Notes under the pieces: generated by a model
What the model saw: the letters and a program-made list of their open reading frames with translations, nothing else
What the model was told of the DNA's origin: nothing
The model's database searches: none
Source: Nicotiana tabacum
Taxonomy: Eukaryota; Streptophyta; Magnoliopsida; Solanales; Solanaceae
Direction: 5' to 3'
DNA: 64,000 nt
Assembly: GCF_000715075.1 (NCBI RefSeq)
Contig: NC_134102.1
Span: 106,714,001-106,778,000 of the forward strand
Made by a program: the position numbers and the translations under genes
Part shown: piece by piece, positions 53,429 through 63,549 of the stretch
Layout: every line of letters begins with the position of its first letter
Numbering within the stretch: position 1 is the first letter of the stretch

Positions 53429-56400
53429 TGTAACGACCCAACCGGTCGTTTCGAGAGTTATAGCCCCGTTTCCCCCATTTCTATTTGTTTTTGTGTTACT
53501 CAGCTATATTGTGATATACCGGGTTAGTCGGTTCGAGTCCGGAGTGGTTTCAGAGTGAATTGAAACACTTAGTCTCTAAAGTAGAAGCTTAAGTTGAAAA
53601 AGCCAACCGGATGTTTACTTATTTGTAAACAATCTCGGATATAAATTTTGATGGTTCCGTTAGCTTCGTTAGGTGATTTTGGACTTAGGAGCGCGTTCGG
53701 AATGAGATTTGGAGGCCAGTGGTAGAATTAGGCTTGAATTGGTGAAAGTTAGGATTTTGGCGATTTTGGTCGGTAGTGGAAATTTTGATATTGGGGTCGG
53801 AATGGAATTGCGGAAGTTGGAATAGGTTCGTGGTGTTATTTCTGACTTGTGTGTAAAATTTGAGGTCATTCGGACGTGGTTTGGTAGGTTTCGGCATCGT
53901 TGGTGGAATTTGGAAATTTAGAAGTTCTTAGGCTTGAATCTGAGGGTAATTTGATGTTTTGATGTTGTTTTGGGTGATTCGAAGGCTTGACTAAGTTTGT
54001 ATGATGTCATGTGATGTGTTGGTATGTTTGGTTGAGGTCCCGAGGGCCTCGGGGTGGTTCCGGGTGGTTAACGGAAGGTTTGGAACTTGGAAAATACAGC
54101 AGAACTGCTGCTGGTGGTGTTTTCCGCACCTGCGGAGAGGGAGCCGTAGGTGCGAGACCGCAGAAGCGCATGGGAGGCCGCAGATGCAAGCAGTGTTGAG
54201 TTGGACTGGAACCGCAGGTGCGAGAAGGTTGTCGCATATGCGAGCTCACACGTGCGAGACCTGGGGCACAGATAAGGAAAGGAGGAAATTGGCTGGCTCC
54301 GCAGAAGCGGAGGGAGATGTGCAGGTGCACAAGCGCAGGTGCGAGTTATTGGCCGCAGATGCGGAACTTGGGATTTTAAGTGAGTTCCGCACCTGCGATG
54401 GTATTTTTCGCAGGTGCGGCATCGCAGAAGCGGATAAGGTGACCGCATATGCGGTTTCACTAGGCAGAATGTATATATTGAGAACTTCGTGATTTTTGCT
54501 CATTTTCACCATTTTTAACTCGGATTTTGGAGCTTTTGGGGGTGATTTTTGAAGGGGATTCCAAGGTTTTCATAGAGGTAAGTTGCTTGAGCTCTAATAC
54601 TCCTAGCTATGGTGCTTTCACGTTGATTTCTCATCTAATTAGTGGGGTTTTGAATAGGGCTTAGGATTTTGGAGAGTGTAATTTGAGGATTTGAGGGACC
54701 AAATGATGTCGGATTTTGATGAATTTTATATGGTTAGACTCGTGAGTGAATGGGCTTTCGGGTTTTGTGACTTTTGTCGTATTTCGAGACGTGGGCTCGG
54801 GGGTCAGATTTGAGTCGATTTTAGGTTTTGAGTCAAATTTAGTAGTTTTCTTGTGGAATTGATTCCTTTAGCATATATTAATAGTATTGTACTGTTTGTG
54901 GCTAGATTCGGGACGCTCGGAGGCCGATTCAAGTGGAAAGGGCATTTCAGAGCAAAGAATTTCTCGGATTGAGGTAAGTAACAGTTGTAAATCTGGTCCT
55001 GAGGGTATGAAACCTCGAATTTTTGTGTAATGTGATTATTTTGGAGGTGACGCACATGCTAGGTGATGGGCGTGTGGGCGTGCAGCGAGGGGATTGTGAC
55101 TTGGTCCATCCCGTGAAACTGTAAAGTTGAATGACTTGTTGTTAGCTATATGCTCTCTATGTGTTGTGAAAATTTGACTGTAAGTCATGTTAGAAATCAT
55201 GTTTAGGCTATATATTGGTACTGTTGGGACTCACAGAGGTCGTGTACATGTTGAATTATCTGCTAAATTATTATTTTGTACTCGGTCGCAGTTTACTTGT
55301 TTATTTTATCTCAGTCTCTATTGTTCATTATTGATGCATCATATTATTGTTCTTTGTCTGAGTATCATGACTATTGAGAGCCCGAGAGACTGGAGAGATT
55401 TATGACTAAGTGAGGCCGAGGGCCTGATTGTGAGATATTATTATGGCACGTGAGTTGTCCGTGCAACATGTGAGTTGTCCGTGCGGATCCAAATATTATT
55501 ATACCATAGCACGTGAGCTGTCCGTGCAGCATATGAGTTGTCCGTGCAGATCCAGATATGATATTATAGCACGTGAGTTGTCCGTGCAACACGTGAGTTG
55601 TCCGTGCGGATTATAGCGCTTGGACTGTAGGAGCCCCTCATGAATTTGAACACCCCCAATGAGCGCAGGTACCTACTGAGTTTGAGTGTTGAGTGCTGAG
55701 CGATTGTGAGGCATGAGTGATTGTGAGGCTTGAGTGATTGTGAGGTTGGAGGAATTGGGAGGACTGAGTGATGTTAGCCCGAGGGGCAGTACATGATTTC
55801 ATCATCCATGCTCATAGTTGCTTTGAGTCCTTGTTTAAGAACTGTTGAAAGATATTTCTGATTGTCTTACTTGAACTTGATTTAAACAAACTGATTTGAC
55901 TTAAACTCTGGTTGCATAAAATGCCGCACTTTACTAAATTTTTGTGATATGAACGGTACTTGTATTTAGCTCGTCATTACTCTTCAGCCTTTATTTACTT
56001 CTGTTTCTTACTGAGTTGGTGTACTCACGTTACTCCCTGCACCTTTTGTGCAGATCCAGACATTTTTGGTCACGGTAGCGGCTGTTGATATTTCTGTAGC
56101 TGATCATTGGAGTTAGCAAGGTAGCTGCCCGACGATCGCAGCCTTGTTTTCTTCTTCTTTATCTTCCCCATTAGCTGTATTTTGGATTTTTCCCAGACTA
56201 TGTTAGTCTTGTTGTTGTCGGACAAGTTTTTAGTAGTTGCTCATGACTCAGTGACACCCCGATGTTTGGGGCTTTTTATTCCGCATTTTTATTTTTTTGA
56301 GTTCAACCCTTGTTTCTTTTATGAAATTCTGCTATACAAGACGCCTTTTGGCATATCTTTGAATGGATTGTTGTAGTATTGTGGGAGTCGGCTAGCCTAG

Positions 56401-56449
56401 TACCATCGATAGGCGCCATCACGACATGTTTGTATTTAGGGTCGTGACA
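53429..56449 (+). repeat. LARD 3' LTR
   Basis: Collinear with the 5' LTR over its full length (3021 versus 3016 bp). Starts TGTAACGACCCAACCGG and ends GTATTTAGGGTCGTGACA. Landmarks: CpG array 54124-54450, donors 54578 and 54974, TGACG block about 55050-55075, G-box array 55440-55620, short tandem units 55690-55770, hairpin 56037-56053. Confidence 0.93.
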
Positions 56450-56739
56450 CTGAGTATTTTCCATCTCTGTTGATGTTTTGAGGTTTTATACACATTGTGT
56501 GGAGCCTTGGGCTATTTGTTGTGAAATTAATTTATCTTGTTATATCTTTAGAATTAGTTGTGGCCATTAGGCAAATTGTGATATGAATTGATTTTGTTAT
56601 ATTGCCGTGATAAAATTTTGTGTAAATTGTTGTGTTATTTGAATTATTATTTTGAGGATATAAGGGTGGCATTCCATTGTTGGTGTTATGTGGGTATAAG
56701 GGTGGCATCTTACCATTGTTATGTGTGTTGGGATATTGT

Positions 56740-56890
56740 CTAGGCGAAGTGATAAGGGTGGGTATAGGAGAGATAAGAGTGGCTATAGGAGCGATAAGGG
56801 GGACTATTGATATTGTCAGGGCGGAGGGATAATGGAGGCTATTATAGGAGTGATAAGTGTGGCTATAGGAGAGATAAGGGTGGCTATTGT
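56740..56890 (+). repeat. Tandem GATAAGGGTGGCTATAGGAG units in solo LTR
   Basis: Four to six degenerate units of GATAAGGGTGGCTATAGGAG and GGAGAGATAAG type, in the right-hand part of the 4-kb LTR. Confidence 0.75.
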
Positions 56891-57299
56891 CAGGGATGAT
56901 ATGTGATAATGTGGAGTTATTGCGTTGGTAATTTGTATGTCATGTTGTGATTTTCCTTGTGTTTTTCTTTATATTTTGTGCAATTTGTCTTGATGTTTCG
57001 GTAAACTTGATAATAGTCTGATCTATGTTGAAATTGGGAGCCTGTGGCTATTGCCAGTCGGATTATGAAATAAAATGTGGGCACGAGGTACTGTGAGTAA
57101 ATAATGATGATATTGGCACGTGAACTGTTCGTGCAGTTGTGATATGAAATGTGGGCACGAGGTGCCATGGTTAAATGATGATGATATTGACACGTGAGTT
57201 GTCCGTGTGGTTGTGATAGAGAAATTGGCACGAGGTGCCGTGGAAATATGAAAGTGAGATGAGACCCTTATTTTATAATTTTGAAATGAGGTGTAATAG

Positions 57300-57500
57300 G
57301 GTGACTTTTATTCGAAAGATATTTATTTGAAGAAATTATATTTGAAAGAGATTTATTTGAAAGAATTATATTTGAAAGAAATTTATTTGAAGGAATTATA
57401 TTTGAAAGAAATTTATTTGAAGGGAGTATATCCGAAATATATTTATTGAAAAGTATATATCCTGAAGATTATTATTTGAGAAGCATATAGGCGAAAGATT
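57300..57500 (+). repeat. About 28-bp tandem repeat (TTTATTTGAAGGAATTATAT)
   Basis: Five or more units alternating GAAAGAAATTTATTTGAAGG and AATTATATTTGAAAG, AT-rich, immediately before the conserved 3' block of the LTR. Confidence 0.85.
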
Positions 57501-57763
57501 TATATTTGAAGGACTTGATTAATTGGGTGTACTTGTATTTATTATTTGTTGAGCAATATTAATGGTGTTCTTGTTGCTCTGCTCTGTATATCACCGGTTG
57601 ATTAGTGTTACCATCATTGTTATTTGTTTTCCTATTATTTTTGTATACTATATTGCACATGTTATTATACTAGTGAGTGTCTTGACTGTACCTCGTCACT
57701 ACTCCACTGAGGTTAGTCTTGATACTTACTGGGTATCGATTGTGGTGTACTCATACTACACTT

Positions 57764-57781
57764 CTGCATATTTTTATGCAG
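57764..57781 (+). other. Variant LTR hairpin with compensatory change
   Basis: CTGCATA, loop TTTT, TATGCAG: a perfect 7-bp stem. Relative to CTGCAC/GTGCAG elsewhere, the sixth pair changed from C-G to T-A on both arms. Confidence 0.65.
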
Positions 57782-58142
57782 AGCCAGGTGTTGGAGATAT
57801 CGGACTCGGACAGAGTTAAAGTGTGATCGCAAGGATTCAAGGTAGAGCTGCTTGGTCATCACAGTCCCTTGGAGTCTTTCCATTTTATTGTACTGTTAAT
57901 TATTAATCAAACAGTATTGAGTATTCGATCCTTGAGATCATTCCATTTATTCAGTTAGAGTTCGTGACTCAGTATTACCAATCTTGAGAGATTTTTATAT
58001 TTGTTTCCGCTTTTGGTTTCGATTATCTATTTAAATATTAAAAAGAAATTAGCTTGAATTGTAATTGTAATCGACTTACTTAGTCTTAGATATTAAGTGC
58101 CATCACGACGCCTGTGGTGGAATTTTGGATCGTGACATCTAC

Positions 58143-59373
58143 TGGCGACCTTCTTAGAAGTTCTTATTGTTTCAGACTCATTTTAGTCAAATGATAATAA
58201 TTTTTTTATACTCAATCAAAATATTCACAAAACTTACCATATAAAAAGAACTAACAATCCAACCATTCTCTCTAAATGATTTCCTCGTTGTAAATCAGAA
58301 TAGTATTGAAGTTAATTAGTTAAGTAATGAGTGATGTTTTATTTTATTTAAATTGAATTGAATTTATATATACTTAGATACTGTAGAAAAATTTACCTTT
58401 ATAAATGTCATGTAACCTATGGTAACATGTTATTTTGTTAAATTATGACATTATATGCCTTGTTAATTACCTTCTAAATGGCTAATTGGTTTAAATTTCT
58501 AGGCAAGACCTTCACAATGCAAGTCAAGCTTTAAGACAATGGTGTGGTAGAGTTGTCATTCTTTATTTTTCCAAGGAAGTCACTGCCAAACTTGTTCTCC
58601 TGGAATCATTCTTCTTTTCTCCTCCTTATTTGCTTTTGCTTCTTTTGTTTGTTTTTCCAAAACCAAAAGGAAAAAATAAATCTTTGAGTATTATGAACCA
58701 AATATAAATAAACTAAAATATTGAGAAAGTGTTGAGAAAGTGTTGGAGACAGACATGTTATGAATGTATTTAAAGAATTATGAGTATTAGAAGAAAAGTA
58801 GATTATGACAGAGAAACAAATCTAAAGTAAATTGGAAAAAAGATTTAGTCGTGAACCCAAGACTAAAAGCATAAAAGATCTTTGTGCATTTACCTTAGCT
58901 TATTCAAAAAACAAAGAAAGAATATCAAAACTTTGTTCATTTCTTGGTGTCGTTCTTCTTCTGCACTGTATAGCCTTTGACATAGAGAAAACCCAACCAT
59001 AGTAAGTATGTAGAATGAAGTTGTTGCAAGAGTAAGCGCTCCAGTTCCTTCGTAAAATTTTCAAGAACTTCCTTAGATTTTGCTTCGTCCCTTCCACTGC
59101 CATTAGAAACCATAATCTTGGTGTATATAATCATGCCTTAGCCACCTAAATTTGCACATCAGTTTTGAAAATAATTTATTAATGATATAAACAATAACTT
59201 TCTACCGTTACAATCTTATCATGTAACTGTAACTAATACTTGAATTTTGTAATTATTAGTAGGGGCCTGATTTCTTAACGGAACAGGTGTAATTAAGAGT
59301 TTCAATGAAAGGGTATGACTTTGGTTTTTAACTACTATTAAAATAGGAGAAAACCTCAAAAAAGGAGGAAAAA
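58143..59373. other. Spacer with one small candidate ORF
   Basis: AT-rich, no repeat recognised. The only possible coding segment is the short minus-strand frame at 58937-59113. Confidence 0.45.
58937..59113 (-). CDS. Small ORF, 58 codons, unrecognised
   Basis: On the minus strand MVSNGSGRDEAKSKEVLENF continues with FTKELERLLLQQL and LLWLGFLYVKGYTV and ends KKNDTKK. The Lys/Glu-rich start followed by a hydrophobic stretch looks more protein-like than neighbouring frames. A TATA-like TATATA lies a few bases before it (minus, about 59125). I do not recognise it; it may be an exon remnant or chance. Confidence 0.25.
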   Translation of the reverse strand: MVSNGSGRDEAKSKEVLENFTKELERLLLQQLHSTYLLWLGFLYVKGYTVQKKNDTKK

Positions 59374-60099
59374 TGTGATGACCTGATAGGTCATCTAGAG
59401 TTTTAACCCTTAATTCTATGTTTCAGAACCTCAAATAGCTCCTTTTAGCCTTCCTCGATCTATATGCGCAGTCCGTGTCTTCTTCCGGAAGGTTTTTATG
59501 TGAAAAACTGATTAAAGTGTGAAATCGTACCTTAAAACTCACTTGAGTTGACTTCGGTCAATGTTTTGAGCAAACGGATCCGAATCCGTATTTTGATGGT
59601 CCTAGTGGATCCGTATCGTGATTTGGAACTTGGGCGTATGCCCAAAATCGAATTCGGAGGTCCCTAGCTTGATTTATCGCAATTTATTGAAAATTTGAAG
59701 TTTAAAGGTTTAAAGAATTTATAAATTTGATCGAAGTTTGACTTTATTGCTACCTGGTCCCGATTTTGATTCTGGAGCTTGGAATAGGTTCATTACTGTA
59801 TTTACGACTTGTCTGCAAAATTTGGTGCAAAACGGAGTTGAATTGACGTGATTCAGACGTCCGGTTGTTAAAATGAAAGTTCTTAAGTTTTATTTAAAAT
59901 TTCATTCGTTTTGGTGTCCGATTCATAGTTCTAGGGTTATTTTGGTATTTTGATCGCGCGAGCGGGTTCGTATTATGTTTTTGGACTTGTGTGCATATTT
60001 AGTTTGGAGCCCCGAGGGCTCGGGTGAGTTTCGGATGGTCTGCAAGTGTTTTGAACTTAAGGAAAAATTCTGGTTTTTGGCTTCTGCTGTCACCTGATA

Positions 60100-60412
60100 C
60101 TTCGCTATCGCGAAGAGAAAACTGGGCTGGGGAGGGGATTTACCCTACGCAAACACAAGGTTTTGGACGCGAACGCGGAGCAGTGGGGTGACAGCCCTTC
60201 GCGAACGCGACCACATCAACGTGAACGCATATCATTAGAGAGGCGGGGGCTGGGAGATGAGTATACTCTACGCGAACGCGTGCCCAGGCTCGTCAACACG
60301 GAGGTGAGGCAGGCTAAGCCTACGTGAACGCGTGGAGTAACTCGCGATCGCGTAAGCCAATCGGGCAGTGCCTTCACGAACGCGTCAGGTGTCTCGCGAT
60401 CGCGATGAACAC
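60100..60412 (+). repeat. GCGAACGCG/GCGATCGCG motif array in LTR
   Basis: About ten cores such as TTCGCGAACGCGA, TACGCGAACGCGTG and CTCGCGATCGCG at the LTR's array position. Confidence 0.8.
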
Positions 60413-61309
60413 CTGACAACCAGTCATTTAAATTTCTAAAAGACGGGATTTTACCCATTTTTCATAATCTTTCCATTAGAGCTCGGCCTAGAGGCGATTT
60501 GGAGGAGCAATTTCAACACCAATTCATAGGTTAGTATATTTTAACCCATTTTCTTTCATTTCTAACATCACTCATTAATTTCTAGCCTTAATCTTTATTC
60601 TTCCATGGTAGAAAACTAGGGATTTTGGAAGAATTGATTTTTTCTTTTTTGCAAATTCTGAATTTAGAGCTCAATTTGGGGTTGAATTTTGAAACTAATT
60701 ACATAATTGGGCTCGGGGGTGAATGGGTAAATGAGTTTTAGTCCGAATCTTGGGTTTTCACCAAGTGGGCCCGGGATTGATTTTTTTTGACTTTTTGGGA
60801 AAAGTATAAAAATCCTAACTTTATGTGTTGTAATTGACTCCCTTATCATTATTTGATGATATCAAGTCGATTTTGGTTAGATATGATTGGTTCGGAGGCG
60901 GATTCTAGAGGAAAGGCCATGGTAGAGTTTTGAGTTGACTACGGAGTGAGGTAAGTTTCGTAGTTAACCTTGACTTGAGGGATTATGACTTGTTTGCCTA
61001 TTTGCTACGTGTTTAAATGTTTGGGTACAACGTATATGTGAGGTGATAAGTACTTATGCGTTGTTGTTGGGTTAAAGTATGCGTGTGGGACTTGTTTTCT
61101 TGTAATTCATTGCCTACTTTACTTATGATACCCATGCTTAGATTAGTTTATTTCTTATTTGATCGTTCTTTCAGCATTATGAATTAATTGTGATGGTCGA
61201 GTATATTTGGTAGTTGAGGTTTGGCATCTTGGATCCATTATTGACGTAAGGTTTATTATTGCATTATCTATCTCCCAAAACTTTATATTCATTATTACAT
61301 GGTAAGGGA

Positions 61310-61530
61310 GAGTGTAAAAGCATGAAGGGTGATGTCGTGCTGTTTATTGCTTCATTTATTGATTAATACATAGTGAGGAAGAGAGTAAAAGCATGAAGGG
61401 TGATGCCGTGCCACTTATTGCTTCATTGTGAGGTTGAGAGTAAAAGCACGAAGGGTGATGCCGTGCCATTATTATGATTTCATGGTAAGGTTGAGAGTAA
61501 AAGCACGATGGGTGATGTCGTGCCATCTTT
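61310..61530 (+). repeat. About 60-bp tandem repeat (AAAGCACGAAGGGTGATGCC)
   Basis: Four units: GAGAGTAAAAGCACGAAGGG, TGATGCCGTGCC, then a variable AT-rich joint. The same family unit as at 37710-37995. Confidence 0.88.
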
Positions 61531-62222
61531 ATTCATCATGTTTATCCGTTTTCATTGGTTAATGATTTATTTGACTGTCTTATGTTGTTATTTATGTTGT
61601 AGTTATCATATCTTGTTCCCCTTTCGTATATCCCCTCCCAATCGTACATATTAAATCTTTATTTGTTACTACATTGCACATATATCTACGTTTGTACAAG
61701 TTAAATTACGTGAGTGTCATTTCATAGCCTCGTCACTACCTCGTCGAGGTTAGGCTCGGCACTTACGGAGTACATTGGGTCGGTTGTACTCATATTACAC
61801 TCTGCACTTCTTGTGCAGATCCTGGTACTAGTCCTAGCTGTACGTGAGGTGCATCAGCTCGGATTGACATATTTGGAGACTCGAGGTAGATCTGTTGGCG
61901 TCCGCAGACCTTGAAGTCCCCTTCCTCTTTCCTCATTTACTCTTCGTTTTATTCGAAATAGTTGTATTTATTTTAGACTCCGTTTGTAGAATTTCTAGTA
62001 GCTCGTACACTTGTGACTCCAGGTCCAGGATTGTACTTAGATGTTTTTGGTTATTTTATATTTTTCGCACATCATTTCAGTTTATTTCAGTTTAAAGGAG
62101 TTTTAATTACTTGAATTGCTTAAAATGGCATATGAGTTACTCTAACGTTAGCTTGCCTAGCGAGTGAAATGTTAGGTGCCATCACGATCCCGAAGATGAG
62201 AATTTCAGGTCGTGACAAAAAG

Positions 62223-62601
62223 ATAAATATATTCCTAGCATTTGAGACATGCCACATCACCTTTCTCATTCCCACAATTATATATATAGAAGCTCAAAAT
62301 CTATAAAAAAAAACAAATTAAAACAACATGATTTGGAAGCTAATGGGAGAGATCTGTACATTGTAGTCGTCTTTGGTCTTTGTCAGAATATTCCGGAGAT
62401 GCGTTAAGGTTCGTCACTTCCGCCGATAATTTCAAGCTTACACTTACCAGGAATTTCATGGAGGTATTCATTTAAAGTCAGCAATACAAGTATATTTTCA
62501 TTATATTCGATGTTCTGTAATGTTTTAAAAATTATTCTCTTACATGAGTAGTGAAACAATTGCAACGTCTGCTCCAACTGTTGAGTCTGAAGAGACATTT
62601 C
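62223..62601. other. Spacer with a candidate exon
   Basis: Holds the 64-codon minus-strand frame at 62404-62598; otherwise nothing recognised. Confidence 0.4.
62404..62598 (-). CDS. Small ORF, 64 codons, unrecognised
   Basis: Minus strand MSLQTQQLEQTLQLFHYSCK continues through FKTLQNIEYNENILVLLTLN and ends KCKLEIIGGSDEP. Amino-acid use is protein-like and the frame stops only a few bases from the neighbouring Copia LTR. It could be a host gene fragment cut by the insertion. I do not recognise a family. Confidence 0.25.
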   Translation of the reverse strand: MSLQTQQLEQTLQLFHYSCKRIIFKTLQNIEYNENILVLLTLNEYLHEIPGKCKLEIIGGSDEP

Positions 62602-63241
62602 TGTAGGAGTATTTTCAAAATTTTAAAATAGCCATGTGTCTTTTTATTTTACAAGTGTCCTATCTATTTCCAAGTGGCTTCATGTTTTATTTTACAAGTG
62701 TCCTATCTATTTCCAAGTGGCTTCTTGCATGAAGCCTTAAAACCAAGTGTTAAAAGGCTTTGACAAGTGGCTATGCAAATCTACCGTGTGTGTTCATGCA
62801 TGAAAGATTAGGTACACTTGTTAATATTGAAACCAAGTGGACTAATATATTTCGATAAGTGTTAAAAGACTTCCACACTTGTCATACATGCAACCTCCCT
62901 AATTGCATATAAATAAGTTGTGGATTAGCCATCATATTAACCCAAATTCTCAACCAAGAATTTATCTTGCTATACATTACTTTCTTCCTACAATCATTAC
63001 CTATTATTATTAATTCTTCTCTCCAATTTTCTGAACCTGTTGTATTTATTATTTAATTTTGCTGATTCTTGTATCCTCTAAATAAATAGAGGTAGGCTTG
63101 TTTAATCCTGGGAAAATATTTCACATTGCTGAAATAGTTTTTTTAGGACAGTGGCCAACACGACTCAAGCCAATTCGTGTATCTGCTCACAAATAATATT
63201 ATTGCAGCATTATCGTTATTTCTTCGTGTCATTTCCCTACA
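62602..63241 (+). mobile_element. Copia LTR related to the outer Copia element
   Basis: Starts TGTAGGAGTATTTTC and ends ATTTCCCTACA, about 640 bp. Its 3' part matches the outer Copia LTR read in its own sense (CCTCTAAATAAATAGAGGTA, CAATTCGTGTATCTGCTCAC). TATA box TATAAATA at 62908-62915. A 43-bp unit (TTTTATTTTACAAGTGTCC and onward) is repeated in tandem at 62642-62727. Followed directly by a piece of gag. Confidence 0.8.
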
Positions 63242-63400
63242 ATCTAAGAAATTATCACAAGTAATACTACTACAGAAATTTTTGATGGTGCTACCAATTT
63301 TGGTGTTGTCTTCGCTGCTACTGTTCCAGCTGTCCTGCCAGATACACACGGTGTTGCAGATACATTATCGCATCCACGACTTTGGCAGACACTAATGTCA
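63242..63400 (+). pseudogene. Gag start fragment of the related Copia element
   Basis: After the LTR, ATCTAAGAAATTAT is identical to the leader of the outer Copia element. A stretch equivalent to its Gag N-terminus follows: DGATNFG, then VFAATVPAVLP in broken frames. The match ends near 63400, so only about 160 bp of internal region survive. The start codon is lost (ATG changed to ATC). Confidence 0.6.
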
Positions 63401-63549
63401 AAATACAGGTATGTGAATAGACATGGTTACATATCCAATGCTAATATTAAAACCTTCAAGAAAAATACATTTCAATACAAGAGAAGAGTTGGGATAAATG
63501 ACAATCTCGCTAAGTCAAAATTAAATTCGACTAAAGCGGATAATATAAT
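63401..63549. other. Spacer before the last LTR
   Basis: Short AT-rich stretch, no recognisable feature. Confidence 0.4.

Larger units (their letters stand above)
46301..56449 (+). mobile_element. LARD-like non-autonomous Gypsy element
   Basis: Complete by structure: 5' LTR 46301-49316 (3016 bp), PBS 49320-49331, internal region of about 4.1 kb, polypurine tract 53416-53428, 3' LTR 53429-56449 (3021 bp), TSD CTGAG. The internal region has no recognisable gag or pol domain. LTR framework, PBS and the first 170 bp of leader closely follow the Tekay element at 10831. Long LTRs plus a long non-coding interior fit the class called LARDs (large retrotransposon derivatives). The LTRs differ at perhaps 5-9 percent of sites in the parts I compared by hand. 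Confidence 0.9.
43953..58137 (+). mobile_element. Gypsy solo LTR of about 4.0 kb, split by a LARD-like element
   Basis: Left part 43953-46300 (starts TGCAACGATCCGACTTG), right part 56455-58137 (ends TTTTGGATCGTGACA). Without the insertion it is about 4.03 kb, the longest LTR in the window. Flanks CCTAC (43948-43952) and TCTAC (58138-58142) are a TSD with one mismatch. It has a CpG array (44835-44945 and 45330-45372) split by a degenerate duplication (44958-45320), donors at 45481 (GTAAGA) and 45871, tandem arrays (56740-56890, 57300-57500) and a variant of the hairpin (57764-57781). Confidence 0.88.
59374..62217 (+). mobile_element. Gypsy solo LTR (plus strand)
   Basis: Starts TGTGATGACCTGATAGG and ends AATTTCAGGTCGTGACA; 2844 bp. 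Flanks AAAAA (59369-59373) and AAAAG (62218-62222) fit a TSD with one mismatch, though a poly-A context makes this weak. Same family as 37025-39891 in the opposite orientation. CpG array 60100-60412, donors at 60530 (GTTAGT) and 60951, tandem array 61310-61530, hairpin 61802-61818. Confidence 0.87.

Noticed and set aside
54001..54492. 163-codon plus-strand ORF, with overlapping minus-strand ORFs, and the parallel frames at 46863-47318, 3129-3524 and 34357-34745
   Set aside because: They fall on the CpG-rich motif arrays of LTRs, where stop codons are rare in several frames at once. Translations are repetitive (RTCG, AQVR, CASA patterns) and differ between sister LTRs.
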